A stretch of 64,000 nucleotides of DNA from Trachythela sp. YZ-2020 (lineage: Eukaryota; Cnidaria; Anthozoa; Malacalcyonacea; Clavulariidae), in assembly GCA_016169945.1 (NCBI GenBank), contig JADLSH010000216.1:712501-776500 (forward strand), written 5' to 3'. The position numbers and the translations under genes were made by a program. Below, one piece after another: positions 24,408-36,100 of the stretch (positions are counted from its first letter, which is position 1; each line of letters starts with the position of its first letter). Under the pieces are notes generated by a model. That model had not been told where the DNA came from, did no database searches, and saw only the letters and a program-made list of their open reading frames with translations.

Positions 24408-24750
24408 CCATGTTTCCCGAAGGCGGCTAGCCATGTTTCCCTAGAAGGTGGGCAAACTAATCAATATTTTCGCCTAACCATGTTTCTCAAAGATGGGCAA
24501 ACCAGGGAGCATGTTTTTTTAGCCATTGTTTTCCGAAGGTGGCAAACCAGGAAACCGTAGCTTGCAAACTAGGAAACATTGTTTTTTAGCCATGTTTCCC
24601 GAAGGTGGCAAGCCAGAAAATCTTGTTTCTAGCCATGTCTCCCAAAGGTGGGAAACATTGTTTCCATCTTTCCCGAAGGTGGGTTAAACCAGGAAACATT
24701 GTTTCCTAGCCATGTTTCCCAAAGGTAAACCAGGAAACATTGTTTATTCA
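24408..24750. repeat. ~45-bp minisatellite between Nb and P2
   Basis: A copy of the array at 18960-19315 with small indels, again between divergent zinc-finger genes. Confidence 0.88.
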
Positions 24751-24978
24751 ATTATTCAGTTAATTGTCTATTTGTAATTTGTAAACGTTTATTAGGTTGG
24801 TTAGGGTTAGTTTGGGAGTTAGGGTTAAATAGAATTATAATTATGCTTACGTTTGGGAGAACTGCACGCAGGCTGGGTTTGTTGTAAGGTTAGCCGAGTG
24901 AGGCTATGCGGGCAAATGTGCAATCTTTTATCTTTATTTAGCCACAAGGAGGACTTTTCGACTTTTAGAAGGACGAAA

Positions 24979-27380
24979 ATGGAAGATAACTTATCCTGTT
25001 CAAGTTTTATATTCGCAGAAAACACGAGAGAGCAATCTAAAGCAACGAAACTTGTGTATTCTCCAAGAAGGCCCGTGAAAACCGTCGGGAAATCAGACGA
25101 AAGTAGCAAATCGAAGTCGCTGTTAAAAGACACAAAGGTGAGTATTAATTTAAATACAGCCACGCGGAACGATAAAAGCTTTTGATAGATCGAAGTATAC
25201 GACCCCTAATACTACTGTACTGAACTGCCTCGATCTTTAATAAATCCAGCTGTATGTATCCAGGGAATTTTGATTCGTGACTTGGGACAAAAATATAATG
25301 GATTTTTACAAGGAATCATCTCAATATCTACTTTCGATATATATAATACATGAACGGAATAAAAATTGAAGTCAGGGCCGTAGCGAGCGGGGGGGGGAGT
25401 GCGTCACGCACGAAATAAATTTACATCAGTCGGCAAATTGGTCCGAACCAGTCGGAAAATTGTGAAATCGTCAAAATTGTAAAAGCTAAGAATGATATTC
25501 GGATTAGTGGGACAGCGTAGGTGTGAGGAAAATCTTGTGATCAGAACATCGGATTGGAAGTTTGATATATTACTCAATTTATATTTTGTTTATGTTTTGC
25601 CAATGGCTATATGTAAACAGCATTTTGTCAAAAATATATGCCTCGTACACAGGCATCTCCACAGCATTCTCTCTCTATCATCAATAGGTGAAGCGAGGCT
25701 GAAAGGTTGGTTTACCACTATAGGCGAATTTGTTTGTGCGACGCAAAAAAACAAATATCTGCAACATGGATTGATAGGGAAAAACAAATGGCTTTATGCT
25801 TTTTATCATAGGCAGAGTGCGCACCCCTAGAAAACGTCAGCACCCCCCCACAAAAAGTCAGAATCAACAAGTTGAATACACAATTGAATACACAAATTAC
25901 ATCAACAAGTTGATACTGAAATTTTCACAATCTATGGCATTTTTGAAATAATTTGCGCTGGTTGCAGGAGGGTGATTTTTCTTCAGAACTCGTCTCAGAA
26001 TGCGAGAAATGCTGTTTTAATGACCGTAGAAATTCAAACCCTGGACCCCTACCATTTGTGCTGTTCCACAGTTAAAACCCTGCCTATGCTGCTGCTTATT
26101 GTTCTCTTCTTCGAAACGTTTTCATACTACTGCAGTAAAACAACTATGGGGTATTATATAGGCTAGGGGGGGTCAGACGAGCCCCAGGTTAGGTCACAAA
26201 TTTTCCAACTCGTACATGGGGAGGTCATATTATTTTCATCAATTCATTGTCCATTGAAAATTTCCACCTCCCCTCGTCCCCTGGTAATTTATGGCAAGTC
26301 CCTAAGATCAAATTAAAACGTGTGTTGGAATATTGAGAAACTCGGCAAATTATATTATTACCCGGCAATTCGGCCTTCAACGCCCCCCAATCGACATCCC
26401 TTCACTACGGTCCTGATTGATCGCATGAAGCACGGCTTGTCCTTTTCCCTTCATTATATACATGGATATAGTTTAATATATAGATATTGAAGAAGGATTT
26501 TGATATTGGACATTTAATGTACCGTATTTGAACATTATTTATTAACCTTGTTAATTTTCAGACCAAATCTGACGATTTGTCCTCCTCAAGTTTGTCGTTA
26601 TTTGAAGGGCGTGAGAAGCAAACGTCTCCCCAAACCCTTCGGCCTTCTACTGGCGGTCAGAAACTTGTTGAAAGAAGAACACACACTGGGGACAAAGCTC
26701 ATGAATGTGATATTTGCAATCAAAGATTTTCTCATTCAAGCTCCTTAGCAAGACATAAAAGAAGACATACTGGAGACAAACCTTATGAATGTGATGTTTG
26801 CAAGAAAACGTTTTTTCATTCACGCAACTTAGTAACACATAAAAGAACACACACTGGAGACAGACCTTATGAATGTGATACTTGCAAGAAAAAGTTTTCA
26901 CATTCAAGCACCTTAGCAAATCATAAAAGAACACATACTGGAGACAAACCTTGTGGATGTGATGTTTGCAATAAAAGATTTTCTCAATCAAGCAGCTTAG
27001 CAAAACATAAACGAACACATACTGGAGACAAACCTTATGGATGTGATGTTTGCAATCAAAGATTTTCTCAATCAAGCAGCTTAGCAAAACATAAACGAAC
27101 ACATAAGAAATTTTCTCAATCAAGCAGCCTAACAAAACATAAACGAACATACTACAAACCTTATGGATGTGATGTTTGCAATCGAAGATTTTCTCAATCA
27201 AGCAACTTAGCAAAACATAAACGAACACATACTGGAGACAAACCTTATGGATGTGATGTTTGCAAGAAAACGTTTTCTCAATCATGCAACTTAGTAACAC
27301 ATAAAAGAACACATACTGGAGACAGATATTATGAATGTGATGTTTTCAAGAAAAGACACAACACAGAAGATCATATTTAA
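24979..27380 (+). CDS. P2: C2H2 zinc-finger protein, two exons, open but with a shortened finger array (325 aa)
   Basis: Exon 1 is 24979-25137, the same 53 residues as in P1. Exon 2 is 26562-27380 after TTTTCAG. The phase is 0. Fingers with GCDVC or ECDVC cores follow, seven of them complete. Between fingers 5 and 7 an in-frame deletion leaves only KKFSQSSSLTKHKRTYYKP with no CxxC. The last unit (ECDVFKKRHNTEDHI) has lost a Cys and ends at TAA 27378-27380. The opposite-arm copy (46386-45301) keeps eleven fingers, so this array lost about three. Fingers of this array differ from P1 (Gly before Cys, SSSLAKHK), implying different DNA targets. Confidence 0.82.
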
Positions 27381-27961
27381 TAGATGGCTTGTTATTGTGC
27401 ATCACTCGTGGCAGAGAAATTCCATCACAAGATGTGCAAGGGTATATTAAAGGCGCCGATACACAGGCGATTTTTACTCGCGATTTTTGAAATCGTCAAC
27501 ACATGATGGTGGCTACACGAGAGAAAATTTTGTCGACTCATCGAGAAATATTCAACTTATTGAAATTATCGCGATTAACTTTGACGATTTTTCCAGGCTG
27601 TCAAATCGCGCGTTCATGGGTGGCTAGACGAAAGATTTTTGACGAAGAAGTTTGTTGACGATTTCAAAAATCGCGAGTAAAAAATCGCCCGTGTAGCCGC
27701 GGTTTAATGAATAATCTAGTGGCAATCATTATGATTGTGACAAGTGTGACAAACAGTTCCCTGATCTTGAAAGTTTAACACAGCACTGCAAGGCAAGCAC
27801 CATGGCACCTTCTACAAATGTGATGTCTGTCAAGAATTAGAATCAAGAGAACCAACTGGTATTGGTATTGGCTATATTTGTTGTGTCTGTGATGTTGAGT
27901 TGGACATTGTAAGTGAACTTGAAAATCATATGGATACCCATGACAATATGATGACTCACTA
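27381..27961 (+). pseudogene. Remnant C-terminal domain downstream of P2, split by a MITE
   Basis: It encodes DGLLLCITRGREIPSQDVQGY, then (after the MITE 27451-27703) SGNHYDCDKCDKQFPDLESL, a CDVCQELESREP module, ICCVCDVELDIVSELENHMD and a terminal stop at about 27959. It is better preserved than the P1 remnant (CDKCDKQF retains a CxxC), and an extra GI repeat is present. Frame changes separate it from the fingers. Confidence 0.6.
27451..27703. mobile_element. TTAA MITE in zinc-finger C-terminal region
   Basis: The ends are about 50 bases, near-identical and inverted: GGCGCCGATACACAGGCGAT and CCGCGGCTACACGGGCGATT. TTAA is duplicated at 27447-27450 and 27704-27707, as for piggyBac-type (or Kolobok) elements. 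The same insertion is at 63655-63910. P1 has no insertion at this place. Confidence 0.88.
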
Positions 27962-28141
27962 AGTAGGATAAATTGTAAATATTTTTGGAAGATAGGTTGA
28001 TATTTGTTTGGAGATTTTGACTGTTACATGTTGATAATGTTGTTGATATTTTGGTGAAATTTGTTAGTTTTGATGCAGTAATGAACACTGTCGAGGTTGG
28101 AACACTGTTAGGATGTGTTAGTTACGAACATTTTGATGTTT

Positions 28142-28959
28142 AACATTGAATTATTTGCATAATAAACTGTTGATTGGAATAATAACTACTTATTAACCTC
28201 AAACATTTTGTCTTTACGGTAAAATATTAAACCTCGGTCTTGCCGTATAAATTATATACTTATTCAATAGTACTTTATTTTGTCATGTCAATATTATGTA
28301 TTTTGAAATTTGAAATATTTGCAGCAGCGAACAGTTTAGCTTAGTATGACGCCATAATACTTATTGTAAGTCAATTATTAACCCCCCCCACCTCAAATAA
28401 GCCCTGCTCTCTATAACCTGTCGGGTAGGGAGAGGGGGTGCGGATGGCGAGAACCTGAGTAAATAATACCTTCCCTCATTCGTCCTGTTTTCTCTTCGTA
28501 CTAGCTCCGTTTTCTAGTTTACGTGAGGTAACGTCTTGCACATGCTACCGTTTTCTCACGTAGTATTTAACCATGATCATAGTGAAAGATGACCCTTACA
28601 TTTGGAGCTTTATATTAAAACAGTTTAGAACTGATTAACTACGAACTGATAGATTTATCCAGTATAAATAAAGTTAGTTTAGTTTTGACATAGGGATGAA
28701 TTAGAAAACTTGCTGCTAGACCGAATAAGAATGACCATACTAGACCTCTAGGCAGAACTGATAGAGTTATCAGTATAAATAAAGTTAGTTTAGTTTAAAT
28801 TTCCTCCAGTGTAGTGACACTGGACCGATAAGAGATGACGCTTACTTGATCTTTAGGAAGAACAGTTAGAGTGCTATCCACTATCCAGTGTATGTTTTTT
28901 AGAATTTATAATTTTGTCATTCCAAATAAGAAAAGTATTTGCTATTCTATTTTCAACAG
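28142..28959. other. Junction of zinc-finger 3' flank and block R
   Basis: The 3' flank of P2 contains AATAAA at ~28161. From 28560 block R begins with degenerate ~110-bp repeats (GTTATCCAGTATAAATAAAG type; 28650-28870). A GC-rich stretch lies at 28383-28450. No supported exon. Confidence 0.45.
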
Positions 28960-29035
28960 GACAATGACTTTGAACCACTGCTACTGTGTATGATAACTGC
29001 TTCTGGCGGAGAAGAGTACTACGAATTATATCTAG
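28960..29035 (+). pseudogene. Gene G penultimate exon, left arm (3 bases missing)
   Basis: It is preceded by CTATTTTCAACAG and followed by GTTTGC. Compared with the copies at 44832-44910 and 62331-62409 it lacks TG and one A, a total of three bases but at two places, so about seven codons are altered. The downstream acceptor at 33890-33897 is intact, but E follows it. Confidence 0.5.
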
Positions 29036-29074
29036 GTTTGCAAAATACGAAAATTTAACTCACAAATTTAACAA

Positions 29075-29848
29075 AGTGCCTATGCAACAGCAAAATTTTT
29101 GCCTGATTTTTATTGTTTTGTTAAAAGTACACCTGGAATGACGAAGAATGACATATCTCATCTCATTCCCAAGTTATCGCAATTTGTACACTTTGATTTG
29201 TGACGTCACTGGTTGTGTTTGACTAGATAGTGGCAATAACAAGAAAGTCTGATATATTGGTGATGATTTAGTAGAATTCAATGAAACTTGGCAAACTTAG
29301 TTGGTGCGCCTAAGTGACCATTTTGGGTTGTTTCTATGGTTGTCATGGCAATGCACTAGTCCCTTCTCGAGTTCTCGTGCATTTGCTATATGATCTGTCT
29401 CCAACGAAATCAAAACCAATTTCTGCAATTTGCGCTTACTACTATAGTATGTACAGGTGTTGTGACAAGTTTAAACCTATAAAATAAGCAAACGTCCTCT
29501 GCACGAAGTTTAGAGGAGAAATTTGGAAAAAGGCAGTGAAGAGACTGGGGACTAGTGTGTTGCCATGACAACCACATGACCAATCCAAAATACTGACGTT
29601 GGTGCACCCACTGGAGTGTGCCAAGTTTTATTGAATTTTATTAAATTATCACTAAGATATCAGATTTTCTTGTTATTGCCACTATCTCAAGCACAACTAG
29701 TGACGTCACAAATCAAAATATACAAAGTGCGATAACTTGGGAATGAGATGATATATGAATAAACTGTAAACGCCATTCTTCATCATTGGAGCTGTAATTT
29801 TTAACAAAACAATAAAAATTGAGGCAAAAATTTCGTTGCATAGGCACT
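29075..29848. mobile_element. Fold-back element (~770 bp), left arm
   Basis: Both halves are inverted copies of each other along almost the full length: AGTGCCTATGCAACG ends, the GTGACGTCAC segment, GATATCAGA and CTTGGCACAC pairs. The intervening loop is short. The homologues are 44020-44790 and 61520-62289. The frames crossing it (such as 29624-29442) are not credible genes. Confidence 0.85.
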
Positions 29849-29919
29849 ATAAATCTTGTGTATTTAATATGTAGTGGCAAACATAATTGTTCTATTCAAG
29901 AAAAATTTCAGCTTGGTTG

Positions 29920-30149
29920 CACTCTCCTCCGCAGAGCCATTATACGTAAAAAATAAAATAAATTTTTAGGGGCGCTAAGTATGACGGGAAGATGGCTCTA
30001 CTGTCCCTACTTTACCATTATTACCCTCCACTACGAAAAATGCCATTATTACTTCCGCTACGAAAACTATATATTTCCTTTGATTTTATTACTGTGAAAA
30101 AACAATTTTAACTGTGAAAAAAACAAAGAAGCCTCTGCGGAGGAGAGTG
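29920..30149. mobile_element. MITE with 9-bp TSD GCTTGGTTG (Mutator-like)
   Basis: The ends are CACTCTCCTCCGCAGAG, inverted. The duplication lies at 29911-29919 and 30150-30158. The empty site is at 15620-15628. Copies are at 43709-43948 and 61207-61448. The interior has paired CTACGAAAA motifs. Confidence 0.88.
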
Positions 30150-30302
30150 GCTTGGTTGCATGTTCGATACTTCGATTAATATATATACTTGATCGATATA
30201 TTCGATTTATCCACCGGATAGGCTAAACGGACTTCGTACAACCGGCCCCTGTTGTCTAATTATTGTGTGTTTACTTACTCTGAGGTGGACGGAAAGCCTT
30301 AA

Positions 30303-31568
30303 GGTGGTTCCCTACAGTTAGTACAGTTTGAAACACGATCTATATAGACACAGATTAATTATATAATTAATCTGTGATATAGATCAGATGTCATCCTCGC
30401 GTGGAATCTTCGTGACCCGGCAAAATTTTGAAACAAGCCGCGGGAAGTTATTTTCGAGATTTTTCTGCGAAGAAACCACAACCTTTTCATTATAATCGTA
30501 AATCTTTGAAATTCAAACAGTACGTATGTTGTTAACCAGTTTCTAAGCTTTATTTTAGTATGTTTTTTACGTATTTAAGTTCAGTATTATCTTTTATAAT
30601 GTTCAAAATCTTCGACTTGTTGCAGACTAAAAATTCTAAAATGATATTTTATACTCTGCTCAAGGCAGTCTAGAACTGTCAGAGTAATATAATTCTTTAA
30701 AACAATCAAAAGTTTAAAAACTACTGCATACAACTACAGTACAGACAGTTACGACTTACGAGTTGTCTTACGAAAATTTGGAATTGTTTGAATATTTTGA
30801 AAAGTTTTCATACCGATTTCAACAATAAAAACAAATTTAAGAGATGTTGGATTAATTCAATGGGTACATCACTGACAAACCAGACCAGAAAAGACCACCA
30901 ACAAACAATCTTGTGTCCAACAAGCCAAGGGTAACGAAAACGAAGAGAATTTTGCTCGCAATTGTACACCATTTCGGAAAAAAACCAGCCTGTTTTACAG
31001 CCAGCGAGTCACGCGAAAGACAAGGACATGCGCAGATGCCGTTCTTGTCGAATTGAAATTCTGTTTGCCCGCGTAAGTTTTGTGCGTGGCTTAATGGCTT
31101 TAGTTTTAATTTCCTTCGGTGAAATTTTTTTAATTTTTGTATAGTGAACTTACAAGTCGCCTTTTTTAATATGTCCAAATTTTAGAAAAATTTATTGATA
31201 AGTTTTCTCAGAATAGAAATTTGCAAATATCTAAAAAACTTATCCTACAACCTACCTGAATTTTTGATATAATGTTCCGTTTAGTATTCCAAATTTACTT
31301 GCATTTTTTTTTAAAAATTCACCGAAGGAAACTCAAGTAATTTTAATTTTTGTCCCATTTATAGGATATGACTACTATAGTTCATACGCTATTGTTGCCA
31401 TAGCAACGCGACTGTAGTATATTTAGAACCCATAGGTTGGACACATAACAGTTATATTATTAGTTATTACCCAAAAAGCAACTATATATTTTACAAACAT
31501 GAAGATATGTGTTGCAATAGGGAAGCACATTTTCAACCCTTGTTTTAATAATAACTGCAGGAACCACT
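30303..31568. mobile_element. 1.25 kb TTAA element (piggyBac-like, non-autonomous), left arm
   Basis: The ends are GGTGGTTCCCTACAGTTA and, inverted, AGTGGTTCCTGCAGTTA. TTAA occurs at 30299-30302 and 31569-31572. The empty site is at 15478-15481. It contains an ATTAATTATATAATTAAT palindrome near 30350. A 108-codon frame (31178-30852) is not conserved in length among copies and shows no transposase motifs. Confidence 0.9.
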
Positions 31569-31673
31569 TTAAGGCTTAACAGGTTTTGCTGACCCAAGTC
31601 TTCGAGTGTTAATAGTTATGGTTGATAATCTCTAAGGGCTAGTTTTTAGCGATGGAGGAAAACCTGAGTTTAT

Positions 31674-31909
31674 CACAGAATACATACTAGACCAGAAGTG
31701 TCATTTAGACGAATTTTTCATGGGTACGAAGCGCCGTGTGCACCCCAGGATGGCGTCATATGACTCAATTTCTACGCCATCCTGGGATGCACGGCACTTT
31801 GTACCCATTTTGATGGCGTATTTTCACGTCAGCACGTAAAACATTTCGGACGTTTTTCCCAAGCCAGAACACATAGGAATGACACTTCTGGTATAGTATG
31901 TATTCTGTG
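31674..31909. mobile_element. ~236-bp MITE, first left copy
   Basis: The inverted ends CACAGAATACATACT(A)GACCAGAAGTGTCAT run ~30 bases. The central part pairs CCAGGATGGCG with CGCCATCCTGG, so the whole element can fold. The target duplication is not clear. Other copies: 32580-32815, 41039-41276, 41947-42184, 59473-59710. Confidence 0.8.
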
Positions 31910-32579
31910 ATTTTATCACACAAATACACAAGTGCAGAGAAATGACCTAACCGAAGTCAACTCCCGCCCTCGACCTGCTGTATAGCCAGTTTAACTCATA
32001 CGCTAACCGCATCTTCCTTTATAATTCATTTCATTTCAAACGTTATCATCTACACCGTCACGTAAAAACGCACAAGTTGTAACAAACCCGCAGCAGACTT
32101 GCCCCAATGCTGTCAGCTTGTTATCAGAATGTGTTCGCACTGCTTGTTCCCAGCTTGTTGACAAGTCGTCAACGTCTTGTTGGCAACATGCTACAAAGTT
32201 GTTGACTCAACAGACTTGTTTAGGTCAAGTTGTTATTGCCCCGCAATTCAACAACTTGTTAAGAAGTTTCGAATGACAACCTTGTAGCAACTAGATAAAA
32301 TGACAACATTGTTACAACTGGTTGACAAGCTTGTATGAGTCTGTTGCGAGATATGTGTTTGAAGTAAAAAGTTGTTCAAAAGTTCGGTTTTTCATACAGG
32401 TTTTACTCCTCATCTGCCAGAATCAAAGAGAAAAATATATATTCAAAAATACTTAGATATTACTGGCGAAGGTCAGCAACGTTTGTTTTTTAATTTAACC
32501 TTACTTGACCTCTAGGAAAATAGTTTGAAACTGATCTCTAAGGGCTAGTTTTTAGCGATGGAGGAAAACCTGAGTTTAT

Positions 32580-32815
32580 CACAGAATACATACTAGACCA
32601 GAAGTGTCATTTAGACGAATTTTCATGGGTACGAAGCGCCGTGTGCACCCCAGGATGGCGTCATATGACTCAATTTCTACGCCATCCTGGGATGCACACG
32701 GCACTTTCTACCCATTTTGATGGCGTATTTTCACGTCAGCCCGTAAAACATTTCGGACGTTTTCCCAAGCCAGAACACATAGGGATGACACTTCTGGTAT
32801 AGTATGTATTCTGTG
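32580..32815. mobile_element. ~236-bp MITE, second left copy
   Basis: The duplicate of 31674-31909 in the 0.9 kb tandem repeat. Confidence 0.8.
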
Positions 32816-33440
32816 ATTTTATCACACAAATACACAAGTGCAGAGAAATGACCTAACCGAAGTCAACTCCCGCCCTCGACCTGCTGTATAACCAGTTTAA
32901 CTCATACGCTAACCGCATCTTCCTTTATAATTCATTTCATTTCAAACGTTATCATCTACACCATCACGTAAAAACGCACAAGTTGTAACAAACCCGCAGC
33001 AGATTCGCCCCAATGCTGTCAACTTGTTATCAGAATGTGTTCGCACTGCTTGTTCCCAGCTTGTTGACAGATCATCAACGTCTTGTTGACAACATGCTAC
33101 AAAGTTGTTGACTCAACAGACTTGTTTAGGTCAAGTTGTTATTGTCCACAATTCAACAACTTGTTAACAAGTTGCGAATGACAACCTTGTAGCAACTAGA
33201 TAAAATGACAACATTATTTACAACTTGTTGACAATCTTGCTATAAGTCTGTTGCGAGATATGTGTTTGAAGTAAAAAGTTGTTCAAAAGTTCGGTTTTTC
33301 ATACAGGTTTTACTCCTCATCTGCCAGAATCAAAGAGAAAAATATATATTCAAAAATACTCAGATATTACTGGCGAAGGTCAGCAACGTTTGTTTTTTAA
33401 TTTAACCTTACTTGACCTCTAGGAAAATAGTTTGAAACTG

Positions 33441-33897
33441 ATATAGCGTAGAACTGATAGGGTTATCCAGTATGAATGAAATTAGTTTCGGTTTCCTCTT
33501 GTCGTAAAACTACACCAAGAAGAGATGACTCTTACTGGACCTCTAGGAAAAGCAGTTTATAGAATTGATAGAACTATCCAGTAAAAATATAGATAGTTTA
33601 ATTTTCTTCCTGTAGCAAAACTACACCTGCCCACCAATAAGAGATTTACGTTACTGTACCTCTAGGAAGAACAGAACTGATAAGGGTGATAGAACGTACC
33701 ATCAAATATATTATATTTAAAATAGAGTTAGTTTAGTTCAGGTTTGCTCCTGCATTAAAATAAGAGATGGCTGTTACTCGACCTTAAGGGAGAACAGTTT
33801 AGAACTGCATGTATGAGCTATCTAGCATAAATAAAGTTAGTTCAGTTTAGAAGTTCATTAATCTCTGATACTTGCTAACTGATATTCTTTTTTTAGT
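33441..33897 (+). repeat. Degenerate ~110-130-bp tandem repeats ending at gene G acceptor
   Basis: About four units of the type CTCTAGGAAGAACAGTTTAG ... TTATCCAGTATAAATAAAGTTAGTTTAG. Similar units occur at 28600-28870, 39990-40425, 45000-45290, 58440-58860 and 62490-62780. The region ends in ATATTCTTTTTTTAG (to 33897), the acceptor that in the uninterrupted locus precedes the last exon of gene G. Confidence 0.7.
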
Positions 33898-34139
33898 TAT
33901 ACCAGTAGTATGGAGCGGGGCTTAATGGACCCAGTTTTATGCGTAAAATTTAACGAGTTAACCCTGCATAATTCATGAGTTAATTATGTTAATGATCTGA
34001 ATTAATTAATTCATTTCCGAGGATAATCCGAACAAATCCGAGTATGAGTTATGCATATTAATGAGCATTTATAATTAGATTCATTCCGACGACGTTAAAA
34101 CAACGAGAGGTTTCCGACAGTTCGCCATTTTGATCCAAG

Positions 34140-34482
34140 ATGGCAGAACAGCTAATTCTGGATGTTTTTAAGGAAAATAATGTAGAATTAACGCAGGATA
34201 CTTTACGGTTTTATACAAAACTGCTTTTAAATGATATGTAGTATTGTAAGAGATAATGTGTTTGAAAATTTATGTCAAACATATGAAGAGACTAAGCCTT
34301 TAAATTCTGGTAGAATTATGGCTTACTTGGCTTTAGTTTACAAAGTGAGCGATTTTTGTGACACTGAAACAGTGCGAGAAGCCGTTCGAATATGTGTAGA
34401 CGATTTAAAACAATTTGATTTAGCGAGCTATGAAATTAAACTGTCTTGGTTTCAACGCTTAATTTCATGGTTGGTGGGTTAG
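34140..34482 (+). pseudogene. Bcl-2-like frame of E, copy 2, broken by a 26-bp deletion
   Basis: It starts with the same ATG context as copies 1 and 3. It lacks about 26 bases after codon 30 (near 34230), shifting the frame. The remainder with the NSGRI motif and the SWFQRLISWL tail is otherwise preserved. One further replacement (Ile to Thr) precedes the deletion. Confidence 0.55.
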
Positions 34483-34825
34483 TGTTACAGCTTAACCGCG
34501 TGTAATTTGAATATCACTAATTGGAATTGAATAGCGAAAGTCATTAAGAAGTCATTAACTGTTGTACATGGGTGAACACATTGTACTTTAACGACATTGC
34601 CCAAACCATTAATTTTCCTCATTGACTTTAAATTGCTTAAGCAGGACAGAAAGACTGAACACATTGTACTTTAACGACAGTGCCCAAGCTTGATTTTGCT
34701 GAGCTTGTACAAAAAGGTTGTTAACGACTGGACTAGCCTGATCTTGTAGTTCTCTACACGGCGAAGTATGGAGCACACATAGATAGCACAAATTGAAAAC
34801 TTTCGCTTTGGAGCAACGACGTAAA

Positions 34826-35205
34826 ATGATATTGACATTGTTGACGAAAGTCGATTATGTCGGAACCCCCTCAAATTGTTGGAAGCAATTTACGCTGATA
34901 CAGATTGCAAATGAAATTACGCAGTTGTGCCAGGAAAACAGATGTAATATAGACGAAGGATGGCAGACGTACGGTATAGAAGCTATAGAACGTGTTAATA
35001 GCAAGCATTTGGTTTAGGACTCGTTTGTCGAGGCTGCAAGAATACTGAAAATCAATTGCCACGAAAACGTCCTTGAGCGTTTAAGAGAGTTAAAAAAGGC
35101 ACCAGAACACATGTTCGTTTACGACTTGGAAGAATCGTATCACTATAGAAAGAGCCACCAATTTCAATGCATCCTAAATTATTTATCTTTTTGGAGGGAA
35201 AAGTA
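34826..35205 (+). pseudogene. Middle frame of E, copy 2
   Basis: This is the counterpart of 38961-38584. It has several small indels (an extra pair of Cs near 34868, changes around 34905) and the shared TAG at about 35015. A 36-base stretch upstream of the ATG, present in copy 3, is missing. The second half reads SFVEAARILKINCHENVLE. Confidence 0.5.
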
Positions 35206-35518
35206 AACAAGTCAAGGATATCGAATGCTCATATCCGTACGTGGTCAGGCAATATTTCTATAGTAAAAAGTAGTTGACGTGTTATTATAATTATAAAGAG
35301 GTTAAGGCGATAAACTTTTAATTCCACCTTTGGGATAACTTTACTTTACATTAAAAGTTATACGTAAAGCATACTGTAACTAAACATTCAGTTATATTAC
35401 GTGTGCATGCGCAATTGAAAATAGAGAAAATATACGTCTTGTGTACAATTTTATTAAAATATTATTACACTTCGCATAGAGTATATTATATCTGTTTATA
35501 TAATGTAGTTGAGGAAGT

Positions 35519-36100
35519 CTAGTCTGAATCAGTATTTTCGCCCTCTTCAATATAAGCATTGTCTTTTAAAAGACGTTTCAGAAGAAACTTTCTTTTATCA
35601 ACGGCTGCTTCCAAAGCCTCATCATGATCAAAGTCGTCACTGTTTATAAACACATCTCTCGTGTTCATTACTTTTTTATGTACATGATTCCTCCTAAGCT
35701 GTCTCATCCACAATAGACGTTCCAGATAAACACTTTCGAGCTCTTTTTGTAGCTTAGGTAATATCAACGCGTACGCTTGCTTGTTGGAAGTTTCGTCATC
35801 AAGACCGTTTTCGATAAGATTCTGTTTTATTTCTTCGTACTCGCTGGCATATCTTTGTTTTGCTTCTTCTATTAATGGTTTCCAAGGATCACTTTCATCT
35901 TCTAATTCAGATCCTGATTCATTTCCATCTACCTCAGAATTTTGTGCATTATCACTATTTGACGCTTCGTCATCTGACTCCATGGGTACGGAATTGTGAT
36001 CTGTCTCCGACTCTTCCTCTCGGAATGGGCAGTATTCGTTTTCGTGTCTGCGCAAATTAAAGCGACGATTAAAAGATTTACCACAAAACTTGCAGCTCAT
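35519..36100 (-). CDS. C2HC-finger/acidic protein of E, copy 2 (193 aa)
   Basis: It is complete and open. It differs from copy 3 by only one noted residue (Pro instead of Ala before MESDD). The start was chosen at the ATG of MSCKFCGKSF because this is where the conserved finger begins; the longer upstream frame (to 36217) lies in the repeat-rich inner part of E. See copy 3 for the domain description. Confidence 0.8.
   Translation of the reverse strand: MSCKFCGKSFNRRFNLRRHENEYCPFREEESETDHNSVPMESDDEASNSDNAQNSEVDGNESGSELEDESDPWKPLIEEAKQRYASEYEEIKQNLIENGLDDETSNKQAYALILPKLQKELESVYLERLLWMRQLRRNHVHKKVMNTRDVFINSDDFDHDEALEAAVDKRKFLLKRLLKDNAYIEEGENTDSD

Larger units (their letters stand above)
31629..33441. 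repeat. 0.9 kb tandem duplication in block R, left arm
   Basis: Two copies with a period of ~905 bp (CTCTAAGGGCTAGTTTTTAG at 31630 and 32536). Each contains a ~236-bp MITE with CACAGAATACATACT ends (31674-31909, 32580-32815) and an AACTTGTTGAC-rich stretch (about 32085-32345, 32990-33250). It is single-copy at 58845-59755 but double in the mirror arm (40425-42232). Confidence 0.9.

Noticed and set aside
24825..25163. A 112-codon minus-strand frame over the P2 first exon (also 19390-19728, 47924-48124)
   Set aside because: Antisense of exon 1 and its leader. The plus strand has the ATG, the phase-0 donor and a matching second exon.
29442..29624. MAHS-type frames (also 44244-44459, 61743-61958)
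   Set aside because: They sit in the stem of the fold-back element and are repeated with it. Composition and length are not gene-like.
30852..31178. A 108-codon frame conserved in three places (also 60213-60584)
   Set aside because: It lies within the non-autonomous TTAA element, changes length between copies and has no recognisable motif.
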